Shown here in pieces: positions 1 to 4,322 of a DNA stretch of 7,713 nt; position 1 is the first letter of the stretch, and each line of letters starts with the position of its first letter. The stretch is taken from contig JADFYC010000044.1 of NCBI GenBank assembly GCA_015233295.1, positions 1 through 7,713 on the forward strand. The letters are read 5' to 3'. Both the position numbers and the translations under genes were made by a program. The notes beneath the pieces were generated by a model. The model was not told where the DNA came from and did not search any database. It saw only the letters and a program-made list of their open reading frames with translations. Origin of the DNA: Deltaproteobacteria bacterium. GTDB lineage: Bacteria; Desulfobacterota; JADFXK01.

Positions 1-222
1 GATGGCCGCCGCTGGGGCTTCGCTCATTTCCACTACTTCACTGGCATGGTGAATGAGCAGCCTGTCCGGGTAACTCTTGCCGGCCAGTTCCTTTTTTATC
101 CGCCGCTCATCCCCGACCAGGGTGACTTCATACTTAGACTCTCGTACCGCCATGACGGCCCCCTCCACCACTGCTTGAGGGGCATGGTCTCCGCCCATGG
201 CATCAACGGCCACATTTATCAT
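1..222 (-). CDS. plsX: Phosphate acyltransferase PlsX, N-terminal 74 residues (cut by window edge)
   Basis: PlsX converts acyl-ACP and phosphate to acyl-phosphate, the acyl donor for PlsY in the first step of bacterial phospholipid synthesis; it is a peripheral, cytoplasmic-face membrane enzyme. The visible part begins MINVAVDAMGGDHAPQAVVE, the family's hallmark N-terminus (A-x-D-A-M-G-G-D-xx-P), followed by a Rossmann-like strand (VTLVGD). The rest of the gene (usually about 330-350 residues in all) lies beyond position 1. The ATG at 222 is the first possible start, because an in-frame TAG sits two codons upstream. The Shine-Dalgarno sequence is weak (GGTAG close to the start), so expression may rely on the upstream genes. 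It lies 150 bp downstream of rpmF on the same strand, the usual yceD-rpmF-plsX order. Family assignment is secure. Confidence 0.95.
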   Translation of the reverse strand, partial: MINVAVDAMGGDHAPQAVVEGAVMAVRESKYEVTLVGDERRIKKELAGKSYPDRLLIHHASEVVEMSEAPAAAI

Positions 223-372
223 AATCTACCAACGCAGAAACAAACTCGAGTATATCCGTTTGCTGCTTCTTTTTATCGCCTGGTTATTGATCTGCGATCG
301 TTAAGTCCGACCGCTGCCGTTATCAATCAGATGCCGGTAAGGATTTTTTCACCAGCATCTTTCTCCAACAGA

Positions 373-552
373 CTAGCCCTCAACTTCCAAGACGGCTTCA
401 CCCTTATAGACTCCGCAACTGGGGCAGACCCGATGGGGCATTTTGGGTTCATTACACTGGGGGCATAAGATCACATTCGGGAGGGTCACCCGATCATGGG
501 ACCGGCGAGTATTCTTTCTGGCTTTTGATTTCCTTCTTTTGGGAACGGCCAC
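373..552 (-). CDS. rpmF: 50S ribosomal protein L32 (zinc-binding form)
   Basis: L32 is a small basic protein of the large ribosomal subunit. The 59-residue product starts MAVPKRRKSKARKNTRRSHD, the typical L32 opening: MAVPKR followed by an Arg/Lys/Ser-rich rRNA-binding tail. Residues 30-33 (CPQC) and 43-46 (CPSC) form the four-Cys zinc ribbon of the C+ type of L32, and the protein ends YKGEAVLEVEG. The start is GTG, chosen because it gives the canonical N-terminus and has AAGGAG about 8 nt upstream. Length matches the family (about 56-63). It lies between yceD and plsX on the minus strand, with 150-bp spacers on both sides, and is probably transcribed from the promoter upstream of yceD. C+ forms can be zinc-regulated when a C- paralogue exists elsewhere; no paralogue is visible here. 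Confidence 0.97.
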   Translation of the reverse strand: MAVPKRRKSKARKNTRRSHDRVTLPNVILCPQCNEPKMPHRVCPSCGVYKGEAVLEVEG

Positions 553-607
553 TTTATTCTCCTTCTTGCCCCTATTACCCGGCAGACGCCGTAAAGGGCT
601 GTTAACT

Positions 608-686
608 GCGCCGGAGAGGCGCTAAGAAACTCAATAGGTCTATAGAATAACCTTACAATAAATCTAACTGCCGAGGCGCATCGCCT
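608..686 (-). other. Two short hairpins in the yceD-rpmF spacer
   Basis: The 150-bp spacer between the yceD stop and the rpmF GTG contains two small perfect inverted repeats. One is AGGCG/CGCCT at 674-678 and 682-686 with a 3-nt loop. The other is GCGCC/GGCGC at 608-612 and 618-622 with a 5-nt loop. Read in the direction of transcription (minus), neither is followed by a U-run, so neither looks like an intrinsic terminator. They could stabilise or process the mRNA between a regulatory gene and a highly expressed ribosomal gene, but that is inference. Stems of 5 bp also occur by chance. Confidence 0.3.
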
Positions 687-702
687 TAGAAAAATTACTT
701 CA

Positions 703-1266
703 TCAGGTATCACTCTTGGGGCGTTCCAGCTTTTCTTTAAGAGAGGCCAACACACCAAATTTCGATTCTTTCCGCGCCGTTTGACATTGACATATTTCCT
801 TATTCAGGTCAACTCCACATCTGGGACACAGGCCCCGGCAAGGCTCGACACAAATGGGCTTAATGGGCACGGATAACAAGATATTCTCCCGAACCACCCG
901 GCCCACGTCAATTTCCTCTCCGTCATAAAAATCAAACTCCAGGTCGTCCCTGGTCAGTTCCATTTCATCGACGGAATTTTCTTCCTCCCTCGGGCTCAAC
1001 CCCTGTTCAAAAGTCAAGTCCACATTATATTCAAACTCGGTCAGGCAACGGCTACAGACCAATGCCAAAGAGGTGACCACTCGTCCCGATAGGATGACAT
1101 GCCGACCGGACTTTCTTACCCGAACCTCGGTCTGCACCGGCCGGCTCAGCACCACCGCGGCGCCCTGTTCGCTCCATTGGTCCTGGAGGTCGCCCAACCA
1201 AGCCGTATCTTTGGAGAAAGAAACTGTTAGACCATCATCAGGGATATCGGTAAATTTTACTTTCAA
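703..1266 (-). CDS. yceD: YceD / DUF177 family protein (23S rRNA accumulation protein)
   Basis: YceD-family proteins are usually encoded just upstream of rpmF and are linked to 23S rRNA accumulation and ribosome production; the biochemical role is unsettled. This 187-residue protein has the family layout. An N-terminal beta-rich half carries CSRCL (residues 71-75). An acidic stretch (about 92-122) leads into the conserved E-x-IDVGRVVRENILLSVPIKP block (about 117-137). A Cys-rich element follows (C139, C143, C147, C150, C159, C161) that looks like a metal site, and the C-terminal helix is FGVLASLKEKL. The start is TTG at 1266. GAGG lies about 8 nt upstream, and no ATG, GTG or TTG occurs in frame between it and the next upstream stop. 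It is the first gene of the leftward operon, with a strong promoter about 110 bp upstream. Family assignment is secure; function comes from the family. Confidence 0.9.
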   Translation of the reverse strand: MKVKFTDIPDDGLTVSFSKDTAWLGDLQDQWSEQGAAVVLSRPVQTEVRVRKSGRHVILSGRVVTSLALVCSRCLTEFEYNVDLTFEQGLSPREEENSVDEMELTRDDLEFDFYDGEEIDVGRVVRENILLSVPIKPICVEPCRGLCPRCGVDLNKEICQCQTARKESKFGVLASLKEKLERPKSDT

Positions 1267-1318
1267 GAGACCTCGGCAAATTCCAAATGACTTCCAAGAA
1301 GCCTTGTTATCCTTGTTT

Positions 1319-1363
1319 AATAACTAGTTAGCTGTTATTATAAAAACGCTACGATCAAGCGTT
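1319..1363 (-). promoter_or_regulatory. Tandem hairpins in the yceD-operon 5' leader
   Basis: The leader between the predicted transcription start (about 1367) and the TTG start at 1266 begins with two inverted repeats. The first is AACGCT/AGCGTT (1345-1350 and 1358-1363, 7-nt loop); in the transcript it is followed directly by UUUAUAAUAA. The second is AATAAC/GTTATT (1319-1324 and 1334-1339, 9-nt loop), with the palindrome TAACTAGTTA (1321-1330) overlapping its left arm and loop. A third AGCGTT lies inside the promoter spacer at 1385-1390, so the AACGCT/AGCGTT elements could equally be half-sites of a DNA-binding regulator. The first hairpin is too AT-rich to be a convincing terminator. Attenuation and repressor binding are both inference. 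Confidence 0.4.
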
Positions 1364-1373
1364 AAAAGGATTA

Positions 1374-1401
1374 ACTATATAAAAAGCGTTTTCTTTGTCA
1401 A
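1374..1401 (-). promoter_or_regulatory. Sigma70-type promoter of the yceD-rpmF-plsX operon
   Basis: On the minus strand a perfect -35 hexamer TTGACA (1401 down to 1396) is followed after 16 bp by TATAGT (1379 down to 1374), one mismatch from the -10 consensus. Shifting to a 17-bp spacer gives the poorer ATAGTT. A start near 1367 would leave a leader of about 100 nt before the yceD TTG. Strength and position fit a ribosomal-protein operon. This is the best-supported promoter in the window. Confidence 0.8.
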
Positions 1402-1583
1402 GAGAAATTTAGCAGGTTCACCGGGCAAGCCAATTAAATTCTTTCAGCGACAGGCTTCATTCATAATAAAACCGGCCTCGGCTGTTTGGCTATAATGTTT
1501 TGTCAGAATAGAAACTCATCAGTCCAACAGACGAATATAATAATATTTTCTGTTATCTAACCATCGCCTTCAACCCTTGCACC

Positions 1584-1612
1584 TTGACCTTTTAGAAAAA
1601 ACCCGCTATATC
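1584..1612 (+). promoter_or_regulatory. Possible rightward promoter for the 590-residue gene
   Basis: TTGACC (1584-1589, one mismatch from consensus) and TATATC (1607-1612) are separated by 17 bp on the plus strand. Initiation near 1619 would give a leader of about 215 nt carrying the phased repeats, the GC hairpin and the small upstream ORF. No other plus-strand pair in the gap is as good, but the -10 is imperfect, so this is a moderate call. Confidence 0.4.
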
Positions 1613-1647
1613 AATAGTCTTTAATGATGAAGGTCCGGGCGGGATGG

Positions 1648-1688
1648 ATCTGTGATCTTGTTTCACCTTGTTACAGATTATTACAGAT
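1648..1688. repeat. 10-bp-phased short repeats (ACAGAT and CTTGTT)
   Basis: Two imperfect 10-bp units, TTACAGATTA and TTACAGATGA, lie directly in tandem at 1671-1690. An inverted ATCTGT half-site sits at 1648-1653. Overlapping these, CTTGTT occurs at 1657-1662 and 1667-1672, again exactly 10 bp apart. Spacing of one helical turn is what a protein binding one face of DNA would use, and the block lies just downstream of the proposed rightward promoter. ATCTGT could instead pair with either ACAGAT in RNA. No known regulator's consensus is recognised. Confidence 0.45.
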
Positions 1689-1695
1689 GAACCAG

Positions 1696-1712
1696 GCTCC
1701 CCCACGGGGAGC
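1696..1712. repeat. GC-rich 7-bp hairpin
   Basis: GCTCCCC (1696-1702) and GGGGAGC (1706-1712) form a perfect stem around the loop CAC. In the rightward direction it is followed by GCCACTCACG rather than a T-run, so it is not a standard intrinsic terminator. It is probably a structured element of the leader of the downstream gene. Confidence 0.5.
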
Positions 1713-1732
1713 GCCACTCACGCCGGCCCAAG

Positions 1733-1760
1733 AAAAAAATTGATCTGGGGGGATTTTTTT
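1733..1760. repeat. A8/T8 inverted repeat flanking a G6 run, before the small ORF
   Basis: AAAAAAAT (1733-1740) and ATTTTTTT (1753-1760) are a perfect 8-bp inverted repeat around TGATCTGGGGGG. Pairing in RNA would be weak (A-U only). It would loop out the G-run that could act as the ribosome-binding site of the ATG at 1762. The homopolymer runs also make this a likely place for sequencing indels. Confidence 0.4.
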
Positions 1761-1761
1761 T

Positions 1762-1839
1762 ATGAATTCAGTCCGATACCATGATGTTCAAGATATTAAA
1801 TTGTTGCGGTCAGCGCCAAGGGATGGAGGATTAGGATGA
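1762..1839 (+). CDS. Possible 25-residue upstream ORF / leader peptide
   Basis: An ATG at 1762, preceded about 8 nt upstream by the G-run GGGGGGA (1747-1753), opens a frame of 25 codons that begins MNSVRYHDVQDIK and ends in TGA at 1837-1839. That TGA overlaps the ATG of the next gene (1836-1838) as ATGA, the classic arrangement for translational coupling. The GGAGGA ribosome-binding site of the large gene lies inside the small ORF. The peptide has no recognised motif, membrane segment or run of one amino acid such as amino-acid attenuators use. A chance ORF of this size is quite possible; the ATGA overlap together with a plausible Shine-Dalgarno is the only support. Confidence 0.3.
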   Translation: MNSVRYHDVQDIKLLRSAPRDGGLG

Positions 1840-3608
1840 AAGAATCTATAGGACGAAATTTATCGGGCGTCTTGACCAAAGGCCAGCTCGTTCAACTCCT
1901 TGATACCGTTTTTAGATTATTGGATGAGGAAAGCACGAAAGCCGTACTGGCAGACTTAGGTGCTGACGTTTCAACTAAAGTAACGCAGGTTCTCTACGCT
2001 GAGCCGGAAGAATTGAAAAAACCTACACACCAAGAAAACGTAGTAGGAGTTTGGAGCAACCTATGGGATGACTTCGGCAAAGTATTGCCAAAGGTCGGCC
2101 ACGCATCGAATGAACCCGACGACAAAGACGAACTGCACATCACTTCCCAGGTGTTAGGCTATACCGACAGCAGCCAGTTCATTTCGGACATGAATAAAGT
2201 GGCCAAGAAGATGCTGCCGTTATTAAAAATAATTCACGACCGTAAAGAGGAAAAAGAGAACCTCTTTTGGGATGCCCTTAAAAATATTGAAGACCGAATC
2301 AGATCTAATCCCGACTCCAAGATGGCCGCAGAAGGACCACGCAACGTGGGGTGGGCTTTTACCGAGTGCCTCATCAAGTGGACATGGCTTAGCGCCCCAG
2401 GCGCGGAGGCCTTCTTGAATCGGATGGTCCAGGTTACGAGTGAGTCGGAATTGGTTGATTTGGACGAAAAGACGGTCTTTGATTTCTTTTTCTCCCTGTC
2501 CGAAGATGAACAACGACAAATCTATGATTATCTCTCCCGGCAAGCCAACGATCCCGTTTGGAAAGAATATCTTCGCCCAGGGACCAGTATCTGGAGCCAA
2601 ATATATCAAAATTATTCCAAAATATTCGACCACGCCGTTTATATTCAGGTCTGTCGAGACCTTTTTCACCAGAACTGGCACTACGGCCCGCCATTAATCA
2701 GCCATGCCGTTCAAAAAGATGATTTTGCAGAAGCAGATAGAATCTATGAGCAGACTATGGCCGGCGTAATCGGTCTGGAAAGCGGCCGTGTTTGGCGCCC
2801 TGAAGAGGATCTGTTGATGGCCGGCGCAAGAGTTGATCAGGCCCAGGTCAAAGAGACGATTCATGACCTGCTGACCGGCTGGATTGGTGCGGCCGAAAGA
2901 CTGGGTCACATCTCCAGAGCGCATGCCTTGAAATTGCAGTTAGTCACATACCAACACCCGACAGACTGGGATAGATTCTCGGAAGAGGTCGAACAGGTTG
3001 ATCGCGCAGCGGTATCTAACTTAATTGAGCAGTGGAAAAAGGTTGTCCTTGAAGCCACGCTGGGATCGGGCTTTAAGTCTATGGAAGAATCGAGTGACTG
3101 CTGGATCAAGTGGCTGATAGACGCGGGCCTGGATCAAGACAAGAATGCCGACTGGTTTTGCGACAAGACCACAACTTGGATAACCTCACTGACCAACGGG
3201 ACACAAGACCTGACTAAAGAACGAGCCCTGCTCTTCATTCTGACTAGAGACCTGGCCGCACAGGGCGATCTCAAGAACATGTTCTCCAATTTGTTACGGA
3301 TTGTGGAACGAGGACCACACGGACGAGCAGTCCATGACAAGAGTCGGCGAGTCTGGCTCAAACGACTGAGCGGAGACCATTTTATAACCCCATTGACCAA
3401 CTTTTGGGCAAAAAACGTGGTTAAGTTTATTCCCAACCCGGGTGGGGAACACAAATCCGACTATACGACCCATGCCATGTGGCTGGCGGCCACCAAAGAG
3501 CTTGATCCGATCTCCTTTCAACGGATAATCGATCAATGGAAGAATGATTATAAGCTAAGGAGAAATCTCTGGAAAGCGATTGGCGAAGGAGGAATCCCCT
3601 TAAGATAG
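1836..3608 (+). CDS. Unrecognised 590-residue Trp-rich, probably all-helical protein
   Basis: I do not recognise this protein. It is a clear gene: GGAGGA lies 5 nt before the ATG, the frame is open for 590 codons, and codon use resembles the neighbours. The product looks cytosolic, with no signal peptide or membrane span. It is rich in charged amphipathic segments suggesting stacked helices (HEAT- or TPR-like). It contains 22 tryptophans (3.7%, about three times the usual share), many in W-plus-charged contexts such as DPVWKEYL, DWDRF, QWKKV, QWKND and NLWKAI. The first 55 residues look like a helical N-terminal domain, followed by a charged linker (PEELKKPTHQEN). The C-terminal RIIDQWKNDYKLRRNLW vaguely recalls the ends of helical SWIM zinc-finger proteins, but no zinc-finger Cys/His set is present. 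No catalytic motif is seen. The methyltransferase gene 46 bp downstream may be co-transcribed. Confidence 0.85.
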   Translation: MKESIGRNLSGVLTKGQLVQLLDTVFRLLDEESTKAVLADLGADVSTKVTQVLYAEPEELKKPTHQENVVGVWSNLWDDFGKVLPKVGHASNEPDDKDELHITSQVLGYTDSSQFISDMNKVAKKMLPLLKIIHDRKEEKENLFWDALKNIEDRIRSNPDSKMAAEGPRNVGWAFTECLIKWTWLSAPGAEAFLNRMVQVTSESELVDLDEKTVFDFFFSLSEDEQRQIYDYLSRQANDPVWKEYLRPGTSIWSQIYQNYSKIFDHAVYIQVCRDLFHQNWHYGPPLISHAVQKDDFAEADRIYEQTMAGVIGLESGRVWRPEEDLLMAGARVDQAQVKETIHDLLTGWIGAAERLGHISRAHALKLQLVTYQHPTDWDRFSEEVEQVDRAAVSNLIEQWKKVVLEATLGSGFKSMEESSDCWIKWLIDAGLDQDKNADWFCDKTTTWITSLTNGTQDLTKERALLFILTRDLAAQGDLKNMFSNLLRIVERGPHGRAVHDKSRRVWLKRLSGDHFITPLTNFWAKNVVKFIPNPGGEHKSDYTTHAMWLAATKELDPISFQRIIDQWKNDYKLRRNLWKAIGEGGIPLR

Positions 3609-3640
3609 AACCAACTCGATAATGACACGTGGACTATGCT

Positions 3641-3644
3641 GGAG
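3641..3644 (+). promoter_or_regulatory. Ribosome-binding site that sets the methyltransferase start
   Basis: GGAG ends 10 nt before the ATG at 3655, in a purine-rich stretch. The in-frame ATG at 3622 has no comparable purine tract upstream, and the extra residues it would add (MTRGLCWRRKG) do not look like the start of a methyltransferase. This favours 3655. Confidence 0.5.
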
Positions 3645-3654
3645 ACGAAAAGGC

Positions 3655-4203
3655 ATGAAAAATCATACCTGCCCCTGGTGGCTGGCCTATACTTTTGATC
3701 ATCGATTACGGCGCCTTCTTCATAATCCCGAAAGGTTATTGGGCGGCCAAATCAAACCGGGGATGACAGTGCTGGATTTGGGCTGCGGTATGGGTTTTTT
3801 TTCGATTGGGATGGCCAGGTTAGTCGGCTCAGAAGGACGAGTCATTTCAGTGGACGTCCAACCGGACATGCTTCGAGTCCTGCTTGGCCGGGCCGAACGG
3901 GCGGGGTTGGCCGATCGTATTCAGCCCCACCTTTGCCATGCGGATCAGCTCGGCCTATCAGTCAAGGCGGACTTCGCCCTGGCTTTTTGGATGGCCCACG
4001 AAATTAACGATCGGGTGGCGTTCTTTAACCAGGTTCGCGGCTGTCTACGAAGTGGAGGCCGACTCCTGGTCGTGGAACCTGTAATTCATGTGACCGGCCG
4101 GGACTTTCGGACTGTTGAGGATTCGATAACCGCGGCTGGATTTGCCCCTTTAGATCAGCCTCGGATTCGTTTGAGCCGGGCCAGATTCTTTGAAGTAATA
4201 TAA
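3655..4203 (+). CDS. Small class I SAM-dependent methyltransferase
   Basis: The 182-residue product (193 if the ATG at 3622 is used) transfers methyl from S-adenosylmethionine to an unknown acceptor. Numbered from 3655, motif I VLDLGCGMG is at 39-47 and is followed by FFSIGMARLVG. The acidic end of strand 2 is VISVD (63-67), where Asp binds the ribose hydroxyls. WMAHEI (112-117) sits at the motif IV position, and LRSGGRLLVVEP (131-142) is the motif typical of UbiE/Methyltransf_11-25 enzymes. It is shorter than UbiE (about 250) and lacks that family's signature, so the substrate cannot be named. Near the N-terminus PWWLAYTFDHRLRRLLHNP precedes the fold and may form the substrate lid. It follows the Trp-rich gene by 46 bp on the same strand, suggesting one transcript. 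Fold assignment is firm; substrate unknown. Confidence 0.88.
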   Translation: MKNHTCPWWLAYTFDHRLRRLLHNPERLLGGQIKPGMTVLDLGCGMGFFSIGMARLVGSEGRVISVDVQPDMLRVLLGRAERAGLADRIQPHLCHADQLGLSVKADFALAFWMAHEINDRVAFFNQVRGCLRSGGRLLVVEPVIHVTGRDFRTVEDSITAAGFAPLDQPRIRLSRARFFEVI

Positions 4204-4218
4204 CGCAATGATTACGTT
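4202..4218. repeat. Imperfect 17-bp palindrome upstream of the acyl-CoA synthetase
   Basis: AACGCAAT-G-ATTACGTT is a palindrome with one mismatched pair (7 of 8 positions match), beginning within the methyltransferase stop codon and lying 104 bp before the GTG of the synthetase. Size and symmetry resemble a dimeric repressor operator, for example of the TetR or GntR type that often control fatty-acid genes. No matching regulator gene is in the window and no convincing promoter sits beside it. It is not a terminator, since no T-run follows. Confidence 0.3.
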
Positions 4219-4322
4219 TGATGTTGAGCCAAAATCATATCGGGTCTGAGAGGGACTAAAGACCGGTGAAACACAACCCACATTTGGATTGAACCCAACT
4301 CATCTTCATTTGGAGGGTCGTC

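Larger units (their letters stand above)
1267..1835. other. 569-bp divergent intergenic region
   Basis: This gap separates the leftward yceD operon from the rightward 590-residue gene and is AT-rich in its left half. From left to right it holds the yceD leader with two hairpins (1319-1363), the leftward promoter (1374-1401), a possible rightward promoter (1584-1612), phased ACAGAT/CTTGTT repeats (1648-1688), a GC-rich hairpin (1696-1712), an A8/T8 inverted repeat (1733-1760), and a possible 25-codon ORF (1762-1839). I see no tRNA, recognised riboswitch, transposon end or longer coding frame in it. Positions 1402-1583 hold nothing I can assign; an isolated TATAAT at 1491-1496 lacks a -35 partner. 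Confidence 0.75.

Noticed and set aside
46..468. Open frame of 140 codons on the plus strand
   Set aside because: It lies antisense to plsX and rpmF, whose protein sequences are unmistakable; the translation has no family character.
486..758. Open frame of 90 codons on the minus strand overlapping the yceD end and rpmF start
   Set aside because: It ends inside rpmF in another frame and spans the yceD-rpmF spacer; it has no motif, while L32 and YceD account for the coding signal.
1491..1496. Perfect TATAAT as a rightward promoter
   Set aside because: No acceptable -35 at 16-18 bp (AAAACC region) and no extended -10 TG; it may still be a weak promoter but cannot be supported.
1696..1712. GC-rich hairpin considered as an intrinsic terminator
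   Set aside because: No T-run follows on either strand and no gene ends nearby on the correct strand.
1620..1720. Possible riboswitch in the leader of the orphan gene
   Set aside because: Structured-looking repeats are present, but I could not match conserved cores of known riboswitch classes.
2223..2681. 152-codon minus-strand frame inside the Trp-rich gene
   Set aside because: It is antisense to a gene with a strong ribosome-binding site; the translation looks random and has no start signal.
3622..3654. Upstream ATG as the methyltransferase start
   Set aside because: No Shine-Dalgarno precedes it, and the added residues (MTRGLCWRRKG) are not typical of the fold; the ATG at 3655 has GGAG upstream.
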